Made by a program: the position numbers and the translations under genes
The notes under the pieces: generated by a model
What the model saw: the letters and a program-made list of their open reading frames with translations, nothing else
Database searches by the model: none
Told to the model about the DNA's origin: nothing
In this document: positions 27,064 through 36,462 of the stretch, in pieces
How the letters are laid out: each line of letters begins with the position of its first letter
Position numbering within the stretch: the first letter of the stretch is position 1
Assembly: GCF_002000085.1 (NCBI RefSeq)
Contig: NZ_MUZU01000002.1
Location: forward strand, 1-64,000
Reading direction: 5' to 3'
DNA from: Pseudocolwellia agarivorans
GTDB taxonomy: Bacteria; Pseudomonadota; Gammaproteobacteria; Enterobacterales; Alteromonadaceae
DNA length: 64,000 nt

Positions 27064-27996
27064 ATGTCGGATAATAAAAAATACCGTTTAGTAACCCGTA
27101 GTGATTTCGATGGATTAGTTTGTGCCATACTACTCAAGCATATTAACTTGGTTGACGATATTCTCTTTGTTCATCCTAAAGATATGCAAGATGGTAAAAT
27201 TGAAGTTGGAGCAAACGATATTTCAACCAATTTACCTTATGTTGACGGCGTACATATCGCTTTTGATCATCACCACAGTGAAACCATTCGTAACGGTAAA
27301 AAAGACAACCATATAATAGATCCAAATGCTCCTTCAGCCGCACGCGTAGTTTACGATTACTACGGCGGATTAGAAGCTTTCCCTGCAAGCTGGAAAGACA
27401 TGATGGAGGCAGTTGATAAAGGTGACTCTGCACAATTTAACATGGAAGAAGTATTACATGCTAAACGTTGGGAATTACTTAACTTCATCATGGACTCACG
27501 CACAGGCTTAGGTCGTTTCAGAGATTTTCGTATTTCAAACTACGAACTTATGATGAACTTAATCGACTATGGTAAAGATCACAACATTGACGAATTACTC
27601 GCACTGCCAGATGTTAAAGAACGTACCGACTTATACTTTGAGCACGAAGAGAAATTTAAAGAACAAATTAAGCGTTGTGCCACCGTGCACGGTAACTTAG
27701 TTGTTTTAGATTTAAGAGAAGAAGAAGTTATTTATTCAGGTAACCGTTTTGTTATTTACGCCCTATTTCCGCAATGTAATATTTCAATCCATGTTATGTG
27801 GGGCCTTAAAAAACAAAATACGGTATTTGCTACCGGTAAATCTATTTTTGATCGTAGTTCAAAAACCAATGTTGGCGAGCTAATGCTTAAATACAATGGT
27901 GGTGGGCATAATGCCGCAGGTACTTGTCAGGTTCCACATGCTGAAAACGAAGCATGCCTTGCTGATTTAATTAAAAAAATTAACGCTGATGGCTAA
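27064..27996 (+). CDS. DHH-family phosphoesterase
   Basis: A 310-residue cytosolic protein of the DHH phosphoesterase superfamily. The N-terminal metal site is SDFDGLVCA, the signature is FDHHHSE (DHH), and the C-terminal DHHA1-type substrate loop is GGGHNAAGTC. Some relatives are annotated exopolyphosphatase-like; others degrade short RNAs or cyclic dinucleotides, so the substrate is open. GGAG precedes the ATG. It stands alone. Confidence 0.8.
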   Translation: MSDNKKYRLVTRSDFDGLVCAILLKHINLVDDILFVHPKDMQDGKIEVGANDISTNLPYVDGVHIAFDHHHSETIRNGKKDNHIIDPNAPSAARVVYDYYGGLEAFPASWKDMMEAVDKGDSAQFNMEEVLHAKRWELLNFIMDSRTGLGRFRDFRISNYELMMNLIDYGKDHNIDELLALPDVKERTDLYFEHEEKFKEQIKRCATVHGNLVVLDLREEEVIYSGNRFVIYALFPQCNISIHVMWGLKKQNTVFATGKSIFDRSSKTNVGELMLKYNGGGHNAAGTCQVPHAENEACLADLIKKINADG

Positions 27997-28074
27997 TTAT
28001 TAGCTACATTTCATAGCATTGTACTTTGAATAAAACTAGATAGGTTGAATGTGAACTACAGTGGATCAATGAAC

Positions 28075-28107
28075 TAAGAATACTTGCTTTTGATGCAAGT
28101 ATTCTTA
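28075..28107. terminator. Inverted repeat between convergent genes
   Basis: A perfect 13-bp stem (TAAGAATACTTGC and its complement, 7-base loop) lies between the convergent DHH and vWA genes. The flanking T tracts are short, so efficiency is uncertain. Confidence 0.65.
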
Positions 28108-28129
28108 AACATATAATATGCTATATCAA

Positions 28130-28876
28130 CTACGCTTTTTTACGAAGTCTAGCCAATACTAAAAATGATAAAGCCATAATACCTAGAGTTGCAGGTTCAG
28201 ACACAGAAGTACTTGTTTCACGTTGCAGTTTATTAATAACAGCAGTTTCAAAATCACCAAAGGTATTTGCAACATTAACAAAAGCACCTGGGCCACCAAT
28301 TACATTATTAGTATAGTAATTTGATATACTTGAACTACCAATAGCTAAACCATTAATAGTTATACCGTTACTTACCGCATTATCTCTAGCAGCTTGATCT
28401 AAAGATGCAAAACTAGTTCCGTCACCTGATACATCAATTAAAGAACGTGTTGCTGTAAATCCGTTATTAATCATTAAGTCTACCGCCCTATTTACACCAG
28501 TGTAGATAGAAGTACCGCCACCACCAGGTCTCACAAAAACATCTAGAACATCCGCAAATGCATTAGCGTCAGCTATAGTGTTTAATACTACAAAAGTATC
28601 TAAAGATGTACTAAAGAAATTTGAAGAGAAAAACACAGCATTTACTGCAATACCATTTACGCTATTAGCAATATTATTTTGTACTGTCGCATTACGGAAT
28701 GCAGCTGCGTAACCATCCATTTGTAAATTATATTCTGTAGTATTTACACTACCAGAAACATCAATAGCTAATGATAACTCTACATCAATTATAGTTGCAT
28801 TAGCATTTGGTAAGACAAATGCTAATGCCATTAAAGAGCTACATATTATTTTTTTTAATTGGGAGCCTATGTTCAT
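28130..28876 (-). CDS. PEP-CTERM vWA-domain protein (DUF1194-like)
   Basis: A 248-residue exported protein. The signal peptide spans residues 1-27 (cut after PNANA). A von Willebrand A domain follows with MIDAS motif DVSGSVN at about 38-44, as in DUF1194 proteins. The C-terminus is a PEP-CTERM type sorting tag: SEPATLGIMALSFLVLARLR followed by KKA. Such tags direct processing by an exosortase and placement at the cell surface, usually with exopolysaccharide genes; none of these is here, so the machinery must be elsewhere. It stands alone and has an inverted repeat downstream. Confidence 0.82.
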   Translation of the reverse strand: MNIGSQLKKIICSSLMALAFVLPNANATIIDVELSLAIDVSGSVNTTEYNLQMDGYAAAFRNATVQNNIANSVNGIAVNAVFFSSNFFSTSLDTFVVLNTIADANAFADVLDVFVRPGGGGTSIYTGVNRAVDLMINNGFTATRSLIDVSGDGTSFASLDQAARDNAVSNGITINGLAIGSSSISNYYTNNVIGGPGAFVNVANTFGDFETAVINKLQRETSTSVSEPATLGIMALSFLVLARLRKKA

Positions 28877-29228
28877 AATGAATCCATCCTATTGTACGTG
28901 TTGAGTTTTTTAAAGTGTTTGATTTTTTTTCGTTACATTACCGTTAAATAATTGTAACAATAATTTAAAAGCAAAAACCAAACCATAAAAATAACCTTAT
29001 AAAAATCAATAATTAAAAGAATATACATATAAATCTTTATAATAAGTGTAAAATTATCTGACAATTGCATTGCAGATTATGTATTTATATTTAAGAAATA
29101 AAACGTTATATACAGGCAATCAATTTGCTATTTTCCAATAGTAAATATATTTTTGACCACTGTTTAAAAATATAAGTATGTTATGACATAACACAATTAA
29201 AAAATCATAAAGGTAAATAAGGTCATTT
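28877..29228. other. 352-bp AT-rich intergenic region
   Basis: This is the divergent promoter region between the PEP-CTERM gene and the zinc-ribbon gene. It is very AT-rich. I cannot assign a promoter or operator with confidence. Confidence 0.6.
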
Positions 29229-29819
29229 ATGGCAAAATCTCAATGCTCGTCTTGCAATCATATTGTTAAAGCAACAATCCGCCATTGCCCTATGTGTAAT
29301 GGCAGTATGAAAGCGATTCAAAAGTCGGCACTAAAAACATGCCCTCGCTGTACCACAAAGTTAGATGAATATATTTACCGAGACCACGAGCTCGATAAAT
29401 GTAATACCTGCGAAGGAATATGGCTACAGCCAGATGAATTCTCAGTACTCACCTCTGAGTTTGATGTTTATAGAGACGACAGCAGTAGTCCTTTATACAT
29501 GCGGCCCGGTTTACCCGCATCAGAAAACTACCTACCCTGTGCTAACTGTAAAAAAATAATGTCGCGTCGTAACTTTAAATCTATATCTGGTGTGCTGATA
29601 GACTCGTGCATTAACTGCGGCATTTGGTTAGATAAAGGGGAGTTAGAATTTATTAGAAGCTTTATCGCCAGTGGGGGGCTAGATAAATCACAAGACAATA
29701 AATTAGTGAAACATGAGCTAAAAATAGAAGCACTCGATGATCGTGTTTCAGATGTTGAACTGATGGAAAAAATGCTGAATAAATTCAATTTGAAAAGAAT
29801 ATTGTTTAGAGGGTTTTGA
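29229..29819 (+). CDS. Zinc-ribbon protein (zf-TFIIB type)
   Basis: A 196-residue soluble protein with three zinc-ribbon units. The first is CSSC...CPMC (6-9 and 19-22). The second is CPRC...CNTCEGIWLQPDEF, the zf-TFIIB pattern. The third is CANC...CINCGIWLDKGEL, again zf-TFIIB. The tail is helical and charged. Such proteins are widespread in proteobacteria without a known function. AAGG precedes the ATG. Confidence 0.8.
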   Translation: MAKSQCSSCNHIVKATIRHCPMCNGSMKAIQKSALKTCPRCTTKLDEYIYRDHELDKCNTCEGIWLQPDEFSVLTSEFDVYRDDSSSPLYMRPGLPASENYLPCANCKKIMSRRNFKSISGVLIDSCINCGIWLDKGELEFIRSFIASGGLDKSQDNKLVKHELKIEALDDRVSDVELMEKMLNKFNLKRILFRGF

Positions 29820-30006
29820 TCTCTCATTTAGTCAAAACGTTTCATTACACCTTAGATATTTAGATTTATCTTATAGTTTGAAGTCGCTAGTAGTAACACA
29901 GCACTATAATCAATAATAAATCATCAACAAAGCTATCGGTATTTTAATTTTGTTATTTCAAATATCGATAGCTTTATAGAATATAAGTTGTATTAATTAC
30001 TACGGA

Positions 30007-31692
30007 TTAACGGTAGAAAATAGCTTCAACTTGCTGCTTAAGGTGCAAAGCATTTTTCTTTGAATTAAAGCTGCCACCTAAATCAATAGCTTTTCCTATA
30101 TCAGTGATCAGCCTTAAACTAAATTTCTCACTAGTTTGCTTACCGTTGGTATGGGTAGTTGACGAGCTAAATGGCTCGATACTCTGTACTTCATTATGAG
30201 TTAATATCAGTTGATTGAATGACCAAGAGAAAAAATAAAAATCTAACTGTAAGTTATTAGGACTCACTTTTATTTTACAATTTCGCCCATATCCCCATAT
30301 ACCCAAACCTAAGAAAATACAGCTCATACCAGCAAAAACGACACCAAAAAATGAATCACCAATGGTATAAATTAACGTACCAATAATAAAAAAAAGAGCA
30401 CCAATACCAGCAATAGGTAAGCTATCTTTAGATTTTGGAGTATGTAGAGCCATTACATCTTGTTCCTTACTAACGTCCATATTTAAACGGTCATTTAACA
30501 ACCGTTCTTCATGGCGAGTTAGTGGATGTTGCTCTAATTCTTCTACCTCTGTAGTGCTCTGCTCAGTAACAAATACTGGCACTTCATAATTACGGTCAAA
30601 GTTTATACCTGATAAATCACCTTTAACTGCTATTTCCCATTTATGATAGCTACTACTAGGCGCACTAGATTCAGGTTTACCTGCCGGTACAGAAAAATCA
30701 AAATCAACTTTTCTTCCTGCGGCGCTTGGTCTGGCAAATAGCTTTTGAATATCAGAATAAATAATGCTTTGATGTAATTCTGTTTTATTGCCACTACGTG
30801 TGGTCCAATACTTAGTACAGCTTAACGTTGCACTATATTTACCCATTCCCGAATGATTCCCCGGAATAGTTAAACCACCTTTAACTTTACCACCAACCAT
30901 ACCAGGATACAGGCTAAGGGTTAACGGTACTTTATTAAAGTAACGCCACTCTTTCTGTATGCGTTTGGCACGTAATATTAACCATAAAGGTGGAATTAAT
31001 AATAGTATTGAAAATACCGTTGCTATAGGGTGTTGTCCAAAAATGGCAAGAGCAAACATACCAAAAAACATACTAGCGAGTACGGCAAAATACCAAGCAT
31101 GCTTTACACTCTTTTGTGCATCTGAATAAATAATGGGTGACGCCCATTGCGTACGTGAAGACCATGGCTTTGTTGGGTCAACATTCTCGAGTATTGCTTC
31201 TTTCTCTGGGCGGCTATAACTAATAATCCCCCAACCTACCATCATAAAAACACCACTAAAAAGTGTCATAAGCATAAGAAAACGAAAATCTAAAGAGCGA
31301 TCATATATAGAGTCTCGATTATCACTTGGATTAACCCAAATAGTAATACCGTTATTTACGTTATTTTCATTATGTATTTTGGTTAGTAAGTCATAAGAAT
31401 CATCGCTATCACTACTCGCGTTATCATTCATTATTTTAGCGCGCTTACCTGTGTAATTATTACCACCAATACTATATTGATACTGCATAAGCACTTTATA
31501 CATTGTGGTGTAGCCGCCATCATCATTACGACTTTGGTAGTTATGTACTTTTGCACTAATAAGTTGGCCTTTAGTCGCTTGCCAAAACTGCATTTTAGTA
31601 GCATCAATGACAGGTGATAACACCATAAAATAAAAAATAGCTAAACCTGCTAGGAAAAAAACGCCACCGAATAAAAAACCACCTTTTTTCAT
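30007..31692 (-). CDS. DUF3592 membrane protein
   Basis: A 561-residue inner-membrane protein. Residues 5-25 form one membrane span, followed by a DUF3592-like extracytoplasmic domain (GQLISAKVHNYQSR to WVNPSDNRDSIYD), then two pairs of spans near 135-155 and 205-245, a soluble region, and another pair around 430-470 before a C-terminal soluble domain. The ATG has AAGGA five bases upstream. No partner gene is adjacent and the function is unknown. Confidence 0.7.
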   Translation of the reverse strand: MKKGGFLFGGVFFLAGLAIFYFMVLSPVIDATKMQFWQATKGQLISAKVHNYQSRNDDGGYTTMYKVLMQYQYSIGGNNYTGKRAKIMNDNASSDSDDSYDLLTKIHNENNVNNGITIWVNPSDNRDSIYDRSLDFRFLMLMTLFSGVFMMVGWGIISYSRPEKEAILENVDPTKPWSSRTQWASPIIYSDAQKSVKHAWYFAVLASMFFGMFALAIFGQHPIATVFSILLLIPPLWLILRAKRIQKEWRYFNKVPLTLSLYPGMVGGKVKGGLTIPGNHSGMGKYSATLSCTKYWTTRSGNKTELHQSIIYSDIQKLFARPSAAGRKVDFDFSVPAGKPESSAPSSSYHKWEIAVKGDLSGINFDRNYEVPVFVTEQSTTEVEELEQHPLTRHEERLLNDRLNMDVSKEQDVMALHTPKSKDSLPIAGIGALFFIIGTLIYTIGDSFFGVVFAGMSCIFLGLGIWGYGRNCKIKVSPNNLQLDFYFFSWSFNQLILTHNEVQSIEPFSSSTTHTNGKQTSEKFSLRLITDIGKAIDLGGSFNSKKNALHLKQQVEAIFYR

Positions 31693-32609
31693 AAATATCC
31701 TTATTTTATATTAACTTGTACACCACTGTTTAGGAAACTTAACAGTTTTACTTTTCTATTCCAATAATTAATTATTATAGAATGATGACACTGTGGATTA
31801 CTTGGTAAGAAATTGGCAACTACACAAAAGATAAACGCTATCAATATACATAGGTTCTCTAATCTACCCTGAAGAATAGATACATGTTCAATTATTTGAT
31901 AATTAGAGGAACTTAAAAAATTTCTAAACTCAAGTGTTTGTATTCATTCTTAACCTATTGTCGCGGTGGCGACAGCACCCAAGGGGCGGCGTACCGCCGA
32001 GCCTCCCCTTGGAACCCCTCCGACGCCCTGCTCAGTGTAAACATGAATAGCCCTTTTTAGTTTACAGTCAATACCTGCGCCCTTTATTAAGGTAAGTCGT
32101 CCATGAAAAGCTGCAGACTTCACCATCGACGTGCATGGATGCACTAATGCCGTTAAGGCATGGATGCCTAGGAACGGCCATGGCTAAGCTTGACTGACAC
32201 TTTAAAAATTGCAATTCATTCACTGAGACGGGAATTGGTGATCGCTTATGCTCTACGCAATCCCAAACCTAATTTTTAATAACGGTAGTTAAGCGATCAC
32301 CAAGTCTGCGTTGAAAAATGTCTAAGTGAGAGATAAATATCAGCTATTACTGGTAGGACGCCAGTAAAGTTAAGTGACATTAATTATATTAAGGGATAAA
32401 CGGTAACGTGCGATGCCATGGCAACCCAAAGGGGCGACGGCGATAGCGTCCCTTTGGGGTCGTCACCACCGCGACAAAATAAAAAGAACACAAAGTATAA
32501 TAAAGGTTTTAACCTATTAAATATAAAAATCAAAGATTAACAAACTTAATTGATTTCAGTTAATTAATTAGTTAACTTTAAATATAAAGTTTAATATAAA
32601 GGAAAATTA
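31693..32609. other. 917-bp gap holding a GC-rich structured element
   Basis: Most of this gap is the structured element at 31958-32477. The flanks on both sides are AT-rich upstream regions of the DUF3592 gene and the hypothetical gene at 32610. A 64-codon frame inside the element is not supported as a gene. Confidence 0.7.
31958..32477. mobile_element. 520-bp GC-rich element with terminal inverted repeats
   Basis: The ends are TTGTCGCGGTGGCGAC (31958-31973) and its complement with one mismatch (32462-32477). Each end carries a subterminal hairpin: CCAAGGGG with CCCCTTGG, and CCAAAGGG with CCCTTTGG. Inside are the palindromes GTGCATGGATGCAC and GGCATGGATGCC, and a 14-bp inverted repeat TTGGTGATCGCTTA (32235-32248) with TAAGCGATCACCAA (32290-32303). 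It is far richer in GC than its surroundings and encodes nothing recognisable. It looks like a nonautonomous mobile element or a structured RNA. Confidence 0.65.
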
Positions 32610-33134
32610 ATGGAATATCCTTTTTGTGTACTAAAACCTGAAATTATAATAGGGATATCTAGCATATTTATAGCTTCGATGGCTTTAATTGCTACAATAT
32701 GGCAAGCATCTTCTTCCCATAAACATAATAAGTTATCTGTTCGACCATATATTTGTCAGAACCCACATTTTATTGATCGAGATGTGTGTAAGCTAACAAT
32801 ATCGATAACAAATAAAGGACTAGGGACAGCTGTTATTAAAGGTTTTACAATACACTTTAATGACACTGTCATCACAAATAATAATTTAAGAAATACAATT
32901 GGAAAAATCATTACAAAAGATTTTAATGTGATTCAAGGCTCGTTGTCTCAAGAAAACGCTTTATCTAAAGATGAAACATTAATTTTATTAGAAATTGAAA
33001 AAGAATCCGCCTCAACAATAGAAAATAGTATTTTTAACGAAATTGTTGAACAATTACGTGGAAAAGTTCATTACTCAATACTATATGAAAGCATTTATGG
33101 TGTACAACAATGCATGACTTGTAAATTTGAATAA
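32610..33134 (+). CDS. Hypothetical membrane-anchored protein (174 aa)
   Basis: One N-terminal membrane span (about 10-31, IIIGISSIFIASMALIATIW), then a basic SSHKHNKLSVRPYI linker and a soluble beta-rich domain. This architecture (span, WQ...KHNKLSVRP, then a domain about 120 residues long) recurs in uncharacterised gammaproteobacterial proteins of accessory regions. AAGG precedes the ATG. It sits between the GC-rich element and the sucD relic, so this stretch may be acquired. Confidence 0.65.
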   Translation: MEYPFCVLKPEIIIGISSIFIASMALIATIWQASSSHKHNKLSVRPYICQNPHFIDRDVCKLTISITNKGLGTAVIKGFTIHFNDTVITNNNLRNTIGKIITKDFNVIQGSLSQENALSKDETLILLEIEKESASTIENSIFNEIVEQLRGKVHYSILYESIYGVQQCMTCKFE

Positions 33135-33517
33135 AAACTAGTATTTTCTCCTAAAAAATACGCTTTATATTAGATAAAACAGTTTGCAATCAAAAGCTGA
33201 TTACCAATCTGTTTTCTCTTTAAGTGTTTACCTATATCTGCTAAAGAACGAACAGTTTCAAGGCTTCTCTAGATTACTAGCGACATTCATAATTGTCGCT
33301 ATTTAAATATGATTAGCTCTAAGGCAAAACCTTGCCGCACAACATCCCCCCCTACTCTCATAACCAAACAATTTGTACCTAAATTGCCTCATATCAACCA
33401 CAAAAACCTCCCCAAACACCTAATTTAAAGGAGTTAGAATAAATACAAATATTGGCACATACTCTGCTAAATAATCATCATGCATGTAAAGGATTAAAAA
33501 ATTCAAGGATACTCATT
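33135..33517. other. 383-bp gap with a displaced copy of the sucD 3' end
   Basis: The main content is a relic of the sucD terminus at 33201-33258. The rest (33260-33500) has no frame or repeat I can support, apart from the leader of the gene starting at 33518. Confidence 0.7.
33201..33258 (-). pseudogene. Relic of the sucD 3' end
   Basis: This 58-base stretch matches the end of sucD at 34212-34270, including two exact blocks: CTGTTTTCTCTTTAAGTG (33209-33226 and 34220-34237) and the 22 bases at 33237-33258 and 34249-34270. Between the blocks are several substitutions and a one-base indel, so the copy no longer encodes the SucD tail. It is in the same orientation as sucD, about 1 kb away. Confidence 0.85.
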
Positions 33518-34030
33518 ATGATGATAACTAATATAGATTATACCAGCATGGTGGAAAAGGCTCGTGCAAGTGGCGCTAGCAAGGTTGATTTCGGTTCAGT
33601 TGTACAACCAGTAGAAGCGATAAAAGGTCAGCAAGACACGGTGACTCTATCAAAACAAGCTTTAGCATTAATGAATGGCGATAATACTAATACTGAAGAA
33701 GCCGCCCCTACCTATATAAAACCTGAAACAGCACGCTCGCTATTAGCACAAAGTAAAGCTGAGTCAGGAGCTGCTGAAGTACAAGAAAGAAGTACGAACT
33801 TTTCTGATGTTATGCAAAAAATATTAGATCAACGTACAGGCGTTGATCGTAAAAAGCTTGATGAAATAAACGCTATGATAGAAGAAATAGCCAATAACGA
33901 AGATATGAGCCCTGAAGAAAAAGAAAAGGCGATTGAAATGCTAGAAAAAATGAAAGAAGAAATCATTGAAGAAAGTATTGAGCTACAAAAAGTAGCAAAG
34001 CAAACAGATAAACCTGAGGACGAAGTTTAA
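33518..34030 (+). CDS. Hypothetical coiled-coil protein (170 aa)
   Basis: I start this gene at ATG 33518, which has AAGGA eight bases upstream; the 22 earlier codons lack a ribosome site. The protein begins MMITNIDYTSMVEKARASGA and is hydrophilic. The C-terminal half is strongly charged and helical (MSPEEKEKAIEMLEKMKEEI), probably a coiled coil. There is no signal peptide. I do not recognise the family. It lies between the sucD relic and sucD itself and is convergent with sucD across a strong terminator. Confidence 0.6.
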   Translation: MMITNIDYTSMVEKARASGASKVDFGSVVQPVEAIKGQQDTVTLSKQALALMNGDNTNTEEAAPTYIKPETARSLLAQSKAESGAAEVQERSTNFSDVMQKILDQRTGVDRKKLDEINAMIEEIANNEDMSPEEKEKAIEMLEKMKEEIIEESIELQKVAKQTDKPEDEV

Positions 34031-34031
34031 T

Positions 34032-34059
34032 ACCAATCCCAATAATTAATTGATCAGTT
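34032..34059. repeat. Solitary end of an ATACCAA-type repeat
   Basis: ATACCAATCCCAATAATTAA followed by TTGATCAG matches the ends of the element at 13995-14156. No second end is seen nearby. It begins just after the stop of the coiled-coil gene. Confidence 0.5.
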
Positions 34060-34100
34060 CTAGCCTATTTTTTAAAGGTGTATAGCCTGAAGCTTTAACA

Positions 34101-34137
34101 AAAAACCCGCTTTATCTATTAGATAAAGCGGGTTTTT
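34101..34137. terminator. Bidirectional terminator after sucD
   Basis: A perfect 17-bp stem (AAAAACCCGCTTTATCT and complement, loop ATT) sits between the convergent coiled-coil gene and sucD. It is the likely end of the sdh-suc transcript. Confidence 0.9.
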
Positions 34138-34211
34138 ACATACAGGGTGTATTAATGTCGCTCTAGCAGTAATACCAAAGAACGACAAAATTACACATTA
34201 GCAGCCTTAGC

Positions 34212-35084
34212 TTACCAACCTGTTTTCTCTTTAAGTGCTGAACCGATTTCTGCTAAAGAACGAACAGTTTTAACACCAGCCGCTTCCAATGCTGCAAATT
34301 TTTCATCAGCTGTACCTTTACCACCAGCGATAATCGCGCCAGCGTGACCCATACGCTTACCTTCTGGTGCAGTAACACCAGCAATGTAAGATACAACAGG
34401 CTTAGTAACGTTAGCTTTGATGTATTCTGCAGCTTCTTCTTCTGCTGTTCCACCAATTTCACCAATCATTACGATTGCTTCAGTTTGAGGATCGTTTTGG
34501 AACATTTCTAAAACGTCGATGAAGTTAGTACCTGGAATTGGATCACCACCGATACCTACACAAGTAGATTGGCCGAAACCAGCATCAGTTGTTTGCTTAA
34601 CTGCTTCATAAGTTAATGTACCTGAACGAGATACAATACCTACTTTACCTGGCTTATGGATATGACCAGGCATGATACCAATTTTAGTTTCGCCTGGAGT
34701 GATAACACCTGGACAGTTAGGTCCAATCATACGAACGCCAGACTGATCAAGCTTAGCTTTAACGTCAACCATATCTAAAGTTGGAATACCTTCAGTGATA
34801 GTAACGATAAGCTCGATGCCTGCATCAATAGCTTCTAAAATTGCATCTTTACAGAAAGGAGCAGGAACATAGATAACTGTAGCTGTTGCGCCAGTTGCTT
34901 CTACTGCATCACGTACTGTGTTAAATACTGGAAGGCCTAAATGCGTTTGACCGCCTTTACCAGGGCTTACACCACCAACCATTTGTGTACCGTACTCAAG
35001 TGCTTGTTCTGAGTGGAATGTACCTTGACCACCAGTGAAACCTTGACAGATTACTTTAGTATCTTTGTTAATTAAGACAGACAT
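34212..35084 (-). CDS. sucD: Succinyl-CoA synthetase, alpha subunit
   Basis: TCA-cycle enzyme coupling succinyl-CoA cleavage to ATP formation. The CoA-binding Rossmann region ([36 protein letters not shown]) and the phosphohistidine loop [17 protein letters not shown] are intact. Length is 290 (E. coli 289). It starts within the stop of sucC (TAATG, one-base overlap), so the two subunits are made in step. It is the last gene of the sdh-suc cluster. Confidence 0.98.
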   Translation of the reverse strand: MSVLINKDTKVICQGFTGGQGTFHSEQALEYGTQMVGGVSPGKGGQTHLGLPVFNTVRDAVEATGATATVIYVPAPFCKDAILEAIDAGIELIVTITEGIPTLDMVDVKAKLDQSGVRMIGPNCPGVITPGETKIGIMPGHIHKPGKVGIVSRSGTLTYEAVKQTTDAGFGQSTCVGIGGDPIPGTNFIDVLEMFQNDPQTEAIVMIGEIGGTAEEEAAEYIKANVTKPVVSYIAGVTAPEGKRMGHAGAIIAGGKGTADEKFAALEAAGVKTVRSLAEIGSALKEKTGW

Positions 35085-36250
35085 TATTTGCCCTCCGCAG
35101 CTGCTACAACTTTAGTCGCTGCATCAGTTAATGACTCAGCAGCAATGATATCTAAGCCAGAATTTTTAAGAACTTCACGACCTAATTCAGCATTAGTACC
35201 TTCTAAACGTACAACTACTGGTACTTTAACGCCTACTTCTTTAACCGCGCCAATAATACCTTCAGCGATCATGTCACAACGAACAATACCACCAAAGATG
35301 TTAACTAAAACAGCTTTAACGTTATCGTCAGAAAGGATGATTTTGAATGCTTCAGAAACACGTTCTTTAGTCGCCCCGCCACCAACATCGAGGAAGTTAG
35401 CTGGCTTGCCACCGTGTAAATTAACGATATCCATTGTACCCATTGCTAGGCCGGCACCGTTAACCATACAACCTACGTTACCATCTAATGCTACGTAATT
35501 TAATTCAAATTTAGCTGCATGTGCTTCACGCTCATCTTCTTGAGATGGATCGTGGAAGTCGCGCATTTTAGGTTGACGGTATAAAGCGTTACCATCAATA
35601 CCAATTTTACCATCTAAACAGTGAAGGTTACCTTCGTCAGTAATAACTAACGGGTTGATTTCTAATAATGCGAAATCAAAATCTTCAAACATTTTAGCAA
35701 GACCTAAGAAGATCTTAACAAATTGCTTCATTTGTGTAGGGTTTAAACCTAATTTAAAACCTAATTCACGTGCTTGGTACGGTTGAGCACCTACAAGTGG
35801 ATCAATTTCAGCTTGGTGAATTAACTCAGGTGTTTCTTCAGCAATCTTTTCAATGTCAACACCACCTTCGGTAGAAGCCATGAATACAACTTTACGACTT
35901 GCACGGTCAACAACAGCACCTAGGTATAATTCGTTAGCAATATCAGTACAGCTTTCTACTAAAATTTTTGCTACCGGTTGGCCTTTCTCATCTGTTTGGT
36001 ATGTAACTAAGTTTTTACCTAACCAGTTTTGAGCAAAGTCTTTAATTTCTTGCTTGGTTTTAACTAGCTTTACACCGCCAGCTTTACCACGTCCACCAGC
36101 GTGAACCTGAGTTTTAACAACCCACATATCGCCGCCAATTTTATCAGCAGCTTCGGCAGCTTCTTGAGCGGTATCGCAAGCGAAACCTTCAGAAACTGGT
36201 AAACCATATTCAGCGAACAATTGTTTCGCTTGATACTCATGCAAATTCAT
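35084..36250 (-). CDS. sucC: Succinyl-CoA synthetase, beta subunit
   Basis: ATP-grasp subunit that binds ADP and succinate. N-terminal [20 protein letters not shown], nucleotide-grasp [17 protein letters not shown] and the succinate-loop [14 protein letters not shown] are typical; 388 residues equals the E. coli subunit. A 212-base gap separates it from sucB upstream, which may hold an internal promoter, though I cannot identify one. Confidence 0.98.
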   Translation of the reverse strand: MNLHEYQAKQLFAEYGLPVSEGFACDTAQEAAEAADKIGGDMWVVKTQVHAGGRGKAGGVKLVKTKQEIKDFAQNWLGKNLVTYQTDEKGQPVAKILVESCTDIANELYLGAVVDRASRKVVFMASTEGGVDIEKIAEETPELIHQAEIDPLVGAQPYQARELGFKLGLNPTQMKQFVKIFLGLAKMFEDFDFALLEINPLVITDEGNLHCLDGKIGIDGNALYRQPKMRDFHDPSQEDEREAHAAKFELNYVALDGNVGCMVNGAGLAMGTMDIVNLHGGKPANFLDVGGGATKERVSEAFKIILSDDNVKAVLVNIFGGIVRCDMIAEGIIGAVKEVGVKVPVVVRLEGTNAELGREVLKNSGLDIIAAESLTDAATKVVAAAEGK

Positions 36251-36462
36251 GGTGTTTTTTCCATTTATCTGTAAATGATGACAACCGTTCCATATCTTCT
36301 CTCATAAAAAACATGCACCGCTGCCAGTGAAAAATCGGTCTGATTATAGTACAAAAGCTCTAAAGACGGTAGTCTAAAGAGCTATTTGTAAGAGTTATAA
36401 TCGATATAAATACTAGTTATAAATCTTTATTATAAACGTACATTTATATACAAAACTTTGTA

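Noticed and set aside
31950-32144. 64-codon frame in the GC-rich element
   Set aside because: It runs through the terminal hairpins of the element, has unusual composition and no ribosome site.
33340-33520. C-run region before the coiled-coil gene as a possible RNA gene
   Set aside because: No stable hairpin, terminator or conserved motif could be found by eye.
35088-35498. 136-codon plus-strand frame inside sucC
   Set aside because: It is a shadow of sucC on the opposite strand, as are the similar frames within sucA, sucB, dnaX and glnS.
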